The translations under genes and the position numbers were made by a program. From JABDMH01 sp965223215 (GTDB lineage Bacteria > Bacteroidota > Bacteroidia > Chitinophagales > Saprospiraceae): DNA of 64,000 nt. Every line of letters starts with the position of its first letter. The first letter of the stretch is position 1. The DNA is taken from the NCBI GenBank assembly GCA_965223215.1, contig CBDCVZ010000010.1:4278001-4342000 (forward strand). Reading direction: 5' to 3'. The notes beneath the pieces are model-generated. The model was not told the origin of the DNA. It made no database searches and saw only the letters and a list, made by a program, of their open reading frames with translations. Of this stretch, positions 26,750 through 34,359 are shown piece by piece.

Positions 26750-27749
26750 CTTTCTCAGAAATATTGAATTTCAAGATCCTTGGCTTTTATCATTGCTAGC
26801 CCTACTGCCCCTTTTTGGCTATTATCTATTTGGTAATAAAGCGAATACCGCATCCACCTTTCGCATCTCCAACACCAGCTCATTCACTCACACTTCGTGG
26901 CGCAGTGTGGTGCGCAGATTTCTCCCAATATTGTCCCTAATGGCGTTAGGTAGTCTAATCTTGGCCCTGGCACGCCCTCAATTGGCCTTGAGAGAAGAGG
27001 AAGTCACTGCAGAAGGCATTGATATTATTCTGGCCTTAGATCTATCCAGCAGTATGCTGGCCAAAGATTTCGAGCCAGATAGGCTGGAGGTGAGCAAGCG
27101 TGTGGCGGCTCAATTTGTAGACAAACGTGTAGATGACCGCATTGGGATCGTCGTTTTTTCAGGTGAGAGTTTCACTCAGTGTCCTTTGACATCTGATCAC
27201 CGGATCGTCAAGAGATTTTTATCTCAGTTGAAGTGTGGCTTCTTAGAAGAGGGTACCGCCATTGGCATGGGTCTGGCTACCGCAGTCAATCGAATAAAAG
27301 ACAGCGATGCGAAAAGTAAAGTTGTGATTCTTCTCACCGATGGCGATAACAACACAGGATACATTCAGCCGCCGACTGCGGCAGAAATGGCGCGAGAACT
27401 AGATATCAAGGTGTATACAATTGGGGTGGGTAGTAAGGGTATGGCTTTGACCCCGCAGGGTAAACGCAGTGATGGAACCTATGTCTATGACTATGCGCGC
27501 GTCATGATCAATGAACAACTACTACAACAGATTGCAAAGACGACCGGTGGCAAGTATTTTAGGGCCACTTCTGAGCAAGCCCTAGAACTGGTCTATGCTG
27601 AAATAGATCAACTGGAAAAAACAGAACGTGAAATCACGACGTTTAAACGATACAGCGATGAATTCGGCACCTTCGTAAAATGGGGCCTGGGATTATTCAT
27701 TTTTCATCTGCTGCTTGCAACGACCTTGTTCAGATCATATCCCTATTAG
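26742..27749 (+). CDS. batA: VWA-domain protein BatA
   Basis: A 335-residue membrane protein with two N-terminal hydrophobic segments (about 15-30, 60-78). A von Willebrand A domain carries a complete MIDAS D100-x-S102-x-S104 (DLSSS), later threonine (EEGTAIGMG) and aspartate (LLTDGDNN). A C-terminal helix (about 308-330) follows. It lies in order MoxR, DUF58, membrane protein, BatA, BatB. Bat proteins were named in Bacteroides fragilis for an aerotolerance phenotype. Metal-dependent protein-protein contact is the expected function. Confidence 0.93.
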   Translation: MIDFLRNIEFQDPWLLSLLALLPLFGYYLFGNKANTASTFRISNTSSFTHTSWRSVVRRFLPILSLMALGSLILALARPQLALREEEVTAEGIDIILALDLSSSMLAKDFEPDRLEVSKRVAAQFVDKRVDDRIGIVVFSGESFTQCPLTSDHRIVKRFLSQLKCGFLEEGTAIGMGLATAVNRIKDSDAKSKVVILLTDGDNNTGYIQPPTAAEMARELDIKVYTIGVGSKGMALTPQGKRSDGTYVYDYARVMINEQLLQQIAKTTGGKYFRATSEQALELVYAEIDQLEKTEREITTFKRYSDEFGTFVKWGLGLFIFHLLLATTLFRSYPY

Positions 27750-27752
27750 GCC

Positions 27753-28769
27753 ATGTTTAGATTCGAACATCCATCCTTTTTATATCTCCTCCTGGGCGTT
27801 GTACCATTGGTAGGACTGCTTTATCTGAGCCAGTACCTCTATCGTTACCAGATGCGAAAAATTGGAGACCTAGGCCTGATCCGGCAATTGACCTTCAATA
27901 ATTCTTCACGACGTAAGCGCTGGGGATCCTTCTTGACCATATTGATATTTATATTTTCTGTCATTGCCTGGGCAAATCCGCAGTGGGGAGCCAAACGGGA
28001 AAAGGTTAAGACACGCAGCTCCGATATTTTCATTGCCATGGACATCTCCACAAGTATGTACTGTGAAGACATCGCTCCCAGTCGATTAGAACAAGCGCGA
28101 AAATTTGCACTGCAACTCACGGAGAAACTCCGCGGAGAACGAATTGGACTGATCCTGTTTGCAGGAAATGCCTACCTGCAAATGCCTTTGACTACTGATT
28201 ACGCCGCTGCACAAATTTTTTTGAAGTCGGCTAGTCCCAAGCTGGCCACATCACAAGGTACTGCCATTGGTGATGCCATAAGGATTGCACAGGAAGGCTT
28301 TAGAAACGATCAAAAATTTCACAAGACGCTGATCATCGTATCTGATGGTGAAGATCATGATGCCGATGCCATTGAAATGGCAAGGGAGGCCAGCGACAAG
28401 GGCATGATTATTTTCACGGTTGGGGTGGGCACTGTAAATGGTTCATTTATACCCATCAGTACACGTGGCAGGCAGGATTGGAAAAGGGATGCGGCCGGTC
28501 AGCCAGTTCGAACAAGCCTCAATGAGACTTTGATGCAAGCTATTGCAAACGAAGGTGGTGGTGTTTATTATTATCTAAATGGAACTGAATCAATTCTTCA
28601 AGACATTGATGATAGAGTAGATAAATTGGAGAAAAAAACGTTTGAGGAGCGTTCTTTCACTGAGTATGAGAGTTATTACCAATTTTTCTTGGCAGTCGCA
28701 ATTTTGGGATTTATTTTGAGATGGATATTGATCCATAATTATTGGGCACTAAACCGTCGAATGACATGA
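27753..28769 (+). CDS. batB: VWA-domain protein BatB
   Basis: A 338-residue paralogue of the preceding BatA (same layout: N-terminal hydrophobic segments, VWA core, C-terminal helix). The MIDAS is D97-x-S99-x-S101 (MDISTSM), with EGT replaced by SQGTAIGDA and VSDGEDHD. It starts 4 bp after batA and ends in an ATGA overlap with batC. Paired BatA/BatB are typical and may act as a heterodimer; this is inference. Confidence 0.93.
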   Translation: MFRFEHPSFLYLLLGVVPLVGLLYLSQYLYRYQMRKIGDLGLIRQLTFNNSSRRKRWGSFLTILIFIFSVIAWANPQWGAKREKVKTRSSDIFIAMDISTSMYCEDIAPSRLEQARKFALQLTEKLRGERIGLILFAGNAYLQMPLTTDYAAAQIFLKSASPKLATSQGTAIGDAIRIAQEGFRNDQKFHKTLIIVSDGEDHDADAIEMAREASDKGMIIFTVGVGTVNGSFIPISTRGRQDWKRDAAGQPVRTSLNETLMQAIANEGGGVYYYLNGTESILQDIDDRVDKLEKKTFEERSFTEYESYYQFFLAVAILGFILRWILIHNYWALNRRMT

Positions 28770-29482
28770 GATTGATGTTGCTTCTTTTCTTCTGCACTTT
28801 GACTGGTATTGCTTTGGCTCAATCCAAGGGTAAGGCGCATGATCTACGTCGGGATGCCGATCAACAATACGATCGCAAGTTGTTTAACGAGGCTGAGGAA
28901 GCCTATCGCAAAGCCACGATTATTGATCCTGACGAAAAGGGCACCTTTAACCTTGGCAACGCTATTTTCAATCAAAACCGATACGAGGAAGCTGCGAGAC
29001 AATACGAGAAAGCAGCCGAAATGATCAGCGATGAAAACCAGCGAGCCAAAGCTTGGTATAACCTGGGAAATGCCCATTATCTCAACGGCAAATTTGAAGA
29101 GAGCGTGGAAGCCTTTAAGAATGCACTGCGCAGTAATCCTGACGACCTTGAAGCCAAACAAAATCTGTTGATGGCTCTACAAGAGTTGAAAATGCAGCAG
29201 CAACAGCAGCAGCAACAACAAGATAACCGCGAAAACGAGGAACAAGAAGACCAAGAGCAGCAACCTCCCCAGCAAGATCAAAACCAAAATCAGGACCAAC
29301 AAAATCAACAACAGTCGCAAGACCAAGACGATCAGGAGCAACAGCCTGAGCAGATGGAGCAAAAACTCACCAAGGAGCAGGCCATGCAGCTACTCGAAAT
29401 CATTGAAGAAGAAGATAAAAAAGTGCAGGAAAAATTGCGAAAAGTGCAATCCAGTGATCAGAAAAAAGTTAAAGATTGGTAA
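28766..29482 (+). CDS. batC: TPR protein BatC with Gln-rich tail
   Basis: A 238-residue exported or membrane-anchored protein from the ATG at 28766 (MRLMLLLFFCTL), overlapping batB by ATGA. Signal peptide to about 18 (ALAQ). Three TPR-like repeats follow (about 25-130; FNLGNAIFNQNRYEEAARQYEKA and AWYNLGNAHYLNGKFEESVEAF). A 60-residue low-complexity stretch (about 140-200) is dominated by Gln with Asn, Asp, Glu. A charged C-terminus (EIIEEEDKKVQEKLRKVQ) closes it. TPRs are probable docking surfaces for BatA/B or BatD. The Gln tract varies strongly in the family. Confidence 0.9.
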   Translation: MRLMLLLFFCTLTGIALAQSKGKAHDLRRDADQQYDRKLFNEAEEAYRKATIIDPDEKGTFNLGNAIFNQNRYEEAARQYEKAAEMISDENQRAKAWYNLGNAHYLNGKFEESVEAFKNALRSNPDDLEAKQNLLMALQELKMQQQQQQQQQDNRENEEQEDQEQQPPQQDQNQNQDQQNQQQSQDQDDQEQQPEQMEQKLTKEQAMQLLEIIEEEDKKVQEKLRKVQSSDQKKVKDW

Positions 29483-29494
29483 AACTTATTAGCG

Positions 29495-29992
29495 ATGAAG
29501 ACTACTCTATTATTTACGTTTATTGCCGGTGTCTTGAGCCTTTATGGCCAGGATGATGCATCTTTCAAGTTGTATGTTAGTGACGATACAATCTTGATTG
29601 GCAATTATTTCGAGATCAAATACGAAGCCACCAACCTACAGGGAGAATTTGATATTCCCGAATTTGAAGATTTTGCCATTGTTAGTGGCCCCAACCAAAG
29701 TCGAAACATGAGTTTTACAAATGGCCAATCACAATCCTCAAGCAGCATATCTTTTCTGCTAAAGCCTAAATCTGTAGATGTGCTTTCACTTCCACCGGCT
29801 TATTTTGTCACACCAGATCAAACCTTCGAGGCAGGCCCACGAGACATCTCCGTCTTACCTAATCCCGATGGTGTCGTCACTGAATCCAGGTTGGATAGGG
29901 GTAAAGATGAGTTTAATTTCTTCCACCGGTGGGGTGATCATCCGAAGACCACTAAGAAGAGAAAGAAGAAATTAAAGGAAACTAAAATTTGA
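29495..29992 (+). CDS. Stand-alone BatD N-terminal-like protein
   Basis: A 165-residue exported protein, signal peptide to about 19 (LYGQ), followed by one beta-sandwich domain (about 22-130). It is clearly related to the N-terminal domain of the adjacent BatD: ISGP/AGP then QS, SFTNGQSQSS aligned with SFVNGKSSKS, and ISVLP aligned with IEVVP. Everything after the first domain is missing. Instead, the chain ends with a strongly basic tail (KKTTKKRKKKLKET). It overlaps nothing and is 9 bp from batD, inside the operon. It may be a dedicated domain partner or a decayed tandem copy. Confidence 0.75.
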   Translation: MKTTLLFTFIAGVLSLYGQDDASFKLYVSDDTILIGNYFEIKYEATNLQGEFDIPEFEDFAIVSGPNQSRNMSFTNGQSQSSSSISFLLKPKSVDVLSLPPAYFVTPDQTFEAGPRDISVLPNPDGVVTESRLDRGKDEFNFFHRWGDHPKTTKKRKKKLKETKI

Positions 29993-30001
29993 TCAGTGGC
30001 T

Positions 30002-31711
30002 ATGGTCCGCTTTACGCTATTCAGCATCTGCTGCTTGCTCTTGGTACCAACGCTGGCTCAAGAGGTCTCCTTTAAGTCGTATAGTGGAGCTAAACAGGTG
30101 GTAGTTGGAGGTACGTTTGACGTGACCTTCTCGATTGAGAATGCCGACGAAAAGAATTTCAAGCCACCCGACTTTACGCCGTTTAGACGCATCGCAGGAC
30201 CTTCTCAATCCTATCAATCGAGCTTTGTAAATGGTAAAAGCTCTAAGTCGATCAGCTATTCGTATACCCTTCAAGCGACTAAGGTTGGGACATTTACCAT
30301 GGAAGGTGCTGTAGCTACCATTAACGGAAAACTCCAAAAGTCAAACACCATCAAGATTGAGGTTGTACCGGAGTCTAAAGCACTGACCAAGGGGGATGAA
30401 AAAGCCAAAATCTTCCTGAGAGCAGAGCTTGACACCAATCATCTTTATGTTGGCCAGCAGGCTGTGCTGCAATACAAAATCTATACGCAAGTAAATATTG
30501 AGAATTACAACATCCTCGCTGAAAGCAGTTATGATGGATGCTTTACCCAAGTGCTCGATGCCTATAAGGACCGCGCGATCAAAGAAGTGATTGATGGAGA
30601 ACAATACACTACCAAAGTTTTACGCAAGGTCTCGATTTTCCCCCAGCAAAATGGTAAAATCAGCATTGAACCTCTGGCCGTACGTGTCGGTATCCCTGAC
30701 CGAACCAAGAGACGACGAAGTTTTTTCTCCAGCTTCAATTTAAAAACCAAAAATATTAGTTCGAATCCAGTCGAACTCATGGTGCGGTCACCACATACCA
30801 ATGCACCTTCATCCTTTACGGGTGCGGTGGGATCATTTTCAGCTGATTTCCTCCTCCACCCCAATAAGTTGACGACCGATGATGTCATCACGCTGCGACT
30901 GAAAATCGTCGGCAATGGAGATGTCAAAATGATTAGACCTCCACAACTGGAATTGCCCGTGGAATTTGAAGCCTATGATCCAAAGGTGATCGACGAAAAG
31001 ATGATCAACGCCACCGACTCGGTTCGCGGTGAAAAGGTTATCGAATACCTTCTTCTGGGCAAATCACCTGGTCACTATCAATTGAAACCAACGTTTACCT
31101 TTTTTGACCCCAGACAGGGTCGTTATTCTAGGATTCAAGACAGTTTCGACATTGAGATAAAGCAGGGTAAAACCCTTACCCAATCTGATAATCGCTTGCG
31201 TCCAGCCGACGAAGATCAATTGGCTGGACCCATTCTATCGACAGAACTCGTTAGAGACCGTAAAAACATCATCTCGACCGTATGGTATTGGTCTCTCATT
31301 GGTGTTCCGATGTTGGGATTTCTCATGATGCTATGGCACAAAAAGAGGCAAGAGTCGAAACGTGCAGATTCCGTGGTGGACCACACGGCCATCGCCCATG
31401 AACGGCTGGCCACGGCCAAACAACATCTCGAAAATCAAAAAGCACAGGCATTTTTTGAAGAGCTAGCGCTGTGCCTGAAAAATTATCTAGCTTCTAAGAT
31501 CGGACTGCCCGTCGCAGAGCAGAGCAAAGAGGTCATTAGGAGGCATCTCGCTGAAGCATCAGTCGGTGACGATGCGATTATTAAGCTCATTGAAGTACTG
31601 AACCAATGCGACTATGCGCTTTACGCCGGAATCCATGATCCAGGCCGTATGGATAAGACTTATAATGAGGCTGTTGACATTGTCAAAGTGCTGGAAGATC
31701 AGCTTGTGTAA
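30002..31711 (+). CDS. batD: BatD (oxygen tolerance domain protein)
   Basis: A 569-residue protein (ATG at 30002; GTG at 29996 also possible). Signal peptide (ending TLAQ), then a series of beta-sandwich domains over about 400 residues (periplasmic). A transmembrane helix lies at about 425-447 (WYWSLIGVPMLGFLMML), and a basic cytoplasmic helical tail (about 450-569) contains YLASKIGLPVAEQSKEVIRRHL. This is the BatD family layout. It closes the Bat operon, which has no clear hairpin terminator before asnS. Confidence 0.9.
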   Translation: MVRFTLFSICCLLLVPTLAQEVSFKSYSGAKQVVVGGTFDVTFSIENADEKNFKPPDFTPFRRIAGPSQSYQSSFVNGKSSKSISYSYTLQATKVGTFTMEGAVATINGKLQKSNTIKIEVVPESKALTKGDEKAKIFLRAELDTNHLYVGQQAVLQYKIYTQVNIENYNILAESSYDGCFTQVLDAYKDRAIKEVIDGEQYTTKVLRKVSIFPQQNGKISIEPLAVRVGIPDRTKRRRSFFSSFNLKTKNISSNPVELMVRSPHTNAPSSFTGAVGSFSADFLLHPNKLTTDDVITLRLKIVGNGDVKMIRPPQLELPVEFEAYDPKVIDEKMINATDSVRGEKVIEYLLLGKSPGHYQLKPTFTFFDPRQGRYSRIQDSFDIEIKQGKTLTQSDNRLRPADEDQLAGPILSTELVRDRKNIISTVWYWSLIGVPMLGFLMMLWHKKRQESKRADSVVDHTAIAHERLATAKQHLENQKAQAFFEELALCLKNYLASKIGLPVAEQSKEVIRRHLAEASVGDDAIIKLIEVLNQCDYALYAGIHDPGRMDKTYNEAVDIVKVLEDQLV

Positions 31712-31827
31712 CAGCTATTGCGTCGATTCGCCAAACAATCCTGTTAATAGAAATGACTGGGCTAGGTGAGAGCACAAAAAAAATCTAATTTCGCAGGCTG
31801 ATAATTTCACTGATTAAGGAAGACCGC

Positions 31828-33258
31828 ATGATTACTCGCATTAGGGAGGCTTTAGAATCGAATAAAGTTGGATCGATTATTACGGTGGCAGGCTGGGTTC
31901 GGACCTTCCGCAACAACCAGTTCGTCGCCCTATCCGATGGATCCACCATCCATACACTGCAACTGGTACTGGATCTGGAAAAAATGGATGAATCACTCCT
32001 CAAACAGATCACCACAGGTTCGGCTATCAAGGCCACTGGAACGTTGGTGGAATCGCAGGGCAAAGGACAGCAAGTTGAGCTGAAATGTGACATCCTGAAT
32101 ATATTGGGTGGTGCCAATGCAGAAACCTATCCCCTGCAACCCAAAAGGCATAGTTTTGAGTTTTTGCGTGAGATTGCGCACTTGAGATTTAGAACAAACA
32201 CCTTTGGTGCCGTCTTTCGCGTAAGACATGCGTTGTCGTTTGCGATCCACAAATTTTTTAATGATCGCGGATTCTATTATTTGCACACCCCCATCATCAC
32301 CGCCTCAGATGCTGAAGGTGCTGGAGAAATGTTCAGGGTGACTACCCTGGATATCAATGAACCACCACGAAATTCAGAAGGTCTAGTCGATTATAAGAAG
32401 GATTTCTTTGAGCGTGAGAGCAATCTGACGGTTTCTGGCCAACTAGAGGCAGAACTTGGCGCCTTAGCATTGGGCAAAGTATACACATTTGGCCCCACAT
32501 TTAGAGCCGAAAATTCCAATACTTCTAGGCATTTGGCAGAATTTTGGATGATTGAGCCGGAAGTAGCTTTTGCAGATCTTAACGACAATATGGATCTGGC
32601 TGAAGAGATGTTGCGATATTTAGTGCAGTATGCACTGACCAACTGTGCAGATGATCTTGCGTTTTTGTCAGACCGCCTAACAAAAGAAGAGTCTCAAAAA
32701 CCCAAAGATCAACGTTCACCCATGCCGCTGCTTGAAAAACTGGCCTTTATCGTGGATAATGATTTTGAGCGACTTACCTACACTGAGGCCATAAACATCT
32801 TGCTCAGATCTAAGCCCAATAAGAAGAAGAAATTCAACTTCGTGATCGAGGAATGGGGTGCCGACCTACAATCAGAGCACGAGCGATATTTGGTTGAAAA
32901 GCATTTTAAAAAACCAGTCATCCTCACCGATTACCCCAAGATTATCAAGTCTTTCTACATGCGACTTAATGATGACCATAAAACGGTCGGAGCCATGGAC
33001 ATCTTATTTCCGGGCATTGGAGAAATTGTTGGAGGATCTCAGCGTGAGGAAAGACTGGATGTACTCGAAGCCAGAATGCAAGAAATGAATGTCCCGCAAG
33101 AGGAGCTTTATTGGTATCTCGACATCCGACGCTACGGATCATGTGTGCATTCGGGCTTTGGACTTGGCTTTGAAAGATTGGTGCAGTTTGTAACCGGAAT
33201 GTCCAATATCAGGGATGTCATTCCGTTTCCACGAACACCGGGAAGTGCCAATTTCTGA
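31828..33258 (+). CDS. asnS: Asparagine--tRNA ligase
   Basis: Class II aminoacyl-tRNA synthetase, 476 residues, charging tRNA-Asn. It has an OB-fold anticodon-binding domain (1-110; GWVRTFRNNQFVALSDG), motif 2 region (FRAENSNTSRHLAEFWMIEPE), and motif 3 (GFGLGFERLVQF near the end). A near-consensus -7 box (TAATTTCG, 31786-31793) lies upstream. Bacteria with AsnRS do not depend on tRNA-dependent amidation for Asn-tRNA. Length and domain order are normal. Confidence 0.97.
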   Translation: MITRIREALESNKVGSIITVAGWVRTFRNNQFVALSDGSTIHTLQLVLDLEKMDESLLKQITTGSAIKATGTLVESQGKGQQVELKCDILNILGGANAETYPLQPKRHSFEFLREIAHLRFRTNTFGAVFRVRHALSFAIHKFFNDRGFYYLHTPIITASDAEGAGEMFRVTTLDINEPPRNSEGLVDYKKDFFERESNLTVSGQLEAELGALALGKVYTFGPTFRAENSNTSRHLAEFWMIEPEVAFADLNDNMDLAEEMLRYLVQYALTNCADDLAFLSDRLTKEESQKPKDQRSPMPLLEKLAFIVDNDFERLTYTEAINILLRSKPNKKKKFNFVIEEWGADLQSEHERYLVEKHFKKPVILTDYPKIIKSFYMRLNDDHKTVGAMDILFPGIGEIVGGSQREERLDVLEARMQEMNVPQEELYWYLDIRRYGSCVHSGFGLGFERLVQFVTGMSNIRDVIPFPRTPGSANF

Positions 33259-33605
33259 CTGATACTCGATAGACAACGGCCTCATCTCTTCGCATTTTGA
33301 TTTCCAGTGAAGTTGAGTACTTAGGCCGACTAGCGATGCCGACTGCGGTCACGCCAGCTTTCTTCTCCAACCTTAAATTTGACCCCTTTGACCGATGGTC
33401 CAGGACAAAAAAATCCTCCTGGAACTTGGATATGTCATAGATATGAGATCATAAAACTATGGGATTTCTTATCCGTCCAGGAGGAAAATACGGCTCATGG
33501 GAGTAGAACAAATTTAATTTTTAATTATATCAAAGCTGAAACCCCTCACATAAATTTTCAACTTTTAACATATGTTAAGGGCAAGGTAGTCAACCTACAA
33601 GTCAT
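33259..33605. other. Structure-rich intergenic region between asnS and sdhB
   Basis: 347 bp between convergent genes, rich in inverted repeats. A TAAATTTG -7 box (33374-33381, plus strand) precedes a nested stem-loop (33414-33485). Further along are the 14-bp perfect palindrome TTAACATATGTTAA (33565-33578) and a hairpin AAGTCAT/ATGACTT (33599-33614) reaching into the sdhB 3' end. A 108-codon frame crosses it but has no recognisable protein character. See the separate structured-element entry. Confidence 0.6.
33374..33485 (+). ncRNA. Candidate structured RNA or small cis element
   Basis: A -7 box TAAATTTG (33374-33381) is followed by nested complementarity. TCCTCCTGGA (33414-33423) pairs with TCCAGGAGGA (33476-33485), 10 bp perfect. 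Inside, GGATA (33428-33432) pairs with TATCC (33470-33474), and CATAG (33436-33440) with CTATG (33457-33461). A third copy of the half-site (TCCAGGA, 33399-33405) can alternatively pair with TCCTGGA (33417-33423), giving mutually exclusive hairpins. No known RNA family was recognised and the strand is not proved. A short transposon-like remnant is an alternative. Confidence 0.4.
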
Positions 33606-34352
33606 CTATGACTTGGCAGTAAACATTGACTTCACATACCTACGATTCAGTCGTGCGATGTTCTCTACAGAAATCTCTTTCGGACATTCAGCTTCGCATG
33701 CATAGGTGTTTGAGCACATGCCAAAGCCCTCTTTGTCCATTTGGCTGACCATGGAAGAAACCCTTCGTTCATCTTCCACCTCACCCTGTGGTAAGAGGGC
33801 CAAATGCGACACTTTTGCTGAAACAAAAAGCATGGCAGAACCATTGGGGCAAGCCGCTACACAAGCGCCACATCCGATGCAGGTAGCGGCATCAAATGCC
33901 TCTCCAGCTTGGTCTTTCTCGATGGGAATGGCGTTGCCATCAGGTGCTTGACCCGTATTCACAGAGACATAACCTCCCGACTGCATGATACGGTCAAAGG
34001 GACTTCGATCGACCACCAAGTCCTTGATGATTGGAAAAGATGTTGCTCTAAATGGCTCGACAGTTATGGTATCTCCATCTTGGTAGACCCGCATATGTAA
34101 CTGACAGGTTGTGGTACCAGTTTGTGGTCCATGGGGTCTGCCATCGATCACCATACTACAGGCACCACAGATACCTTCTCGACAGTCGTGTTCAAACGCC
34201 ACGGGATCTTTGCCGCCTTCAATCAAATCTTGATTGAGCACATCCAGCATCTCGAGAAATGACATGTGCTCGTTGGCTTCGATGGAGTAACTTTCAAAAC
34301 CTCCCTTGGCGGTTTGATTTTTCTGACGCCAGATCTTCAGTGTTAACTTCAT
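33606..34352 (-). CDS. sdhB: Succinate dehydrogenase/fumarate reductase iron-sulfur subunit
   Basis: A 248-residue electron-transfer subunit of respiratory complex II. The [2Fe-2S] ligands are C57, C62, C65 and C83 (CREGICGAC, CQLHM). The first [4Fe-4S]/[3Fe-4S] ferredoxin motif is C158-C161-C164-C168 (CIGCGACVAAC), and the second is CSNTYACEAECP near residue 225. It links flavin in SdhA to the heme-bearing SdhC. It is the last gene of sdhCAB, 7 bp after sdhA. The arrangement (one membrane subunit, this Fe-S type) is that of the Bacteroidota/epsilon type B enzyme. Confidence 0.96.
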   Translation of the reverse strand: MKLTLKIWRQKNQTAKGGFESYSIEANEHMSFLEMLDVLNQDLIEGGKDPVAFEHDCREGICGACSMVIDGRPHGPQTGTTTCQLHMRVYQDGDTITVEPFRATSFPIIKDLVVDRSPFDRIMQSGGYVSVNTGQAPDGNAIPIEKDQAGEAFDAATCIGCGACVAACPNGSAMLFVSAKVSHLALLPQGEVEDERRVSSMVSQMDKEGFGMCSNTYACEAECPKEISVENIARLNRRYVKSMFTAKS

Positions 34353-34359
34353 ATGGATG

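Noticed and set aside
33379..33705. 108-codon frame across the asnS-sdhB gap and into sdhB
   Set aside because: No family character, overlaps sdhB antisense and runs through the hairpin element.
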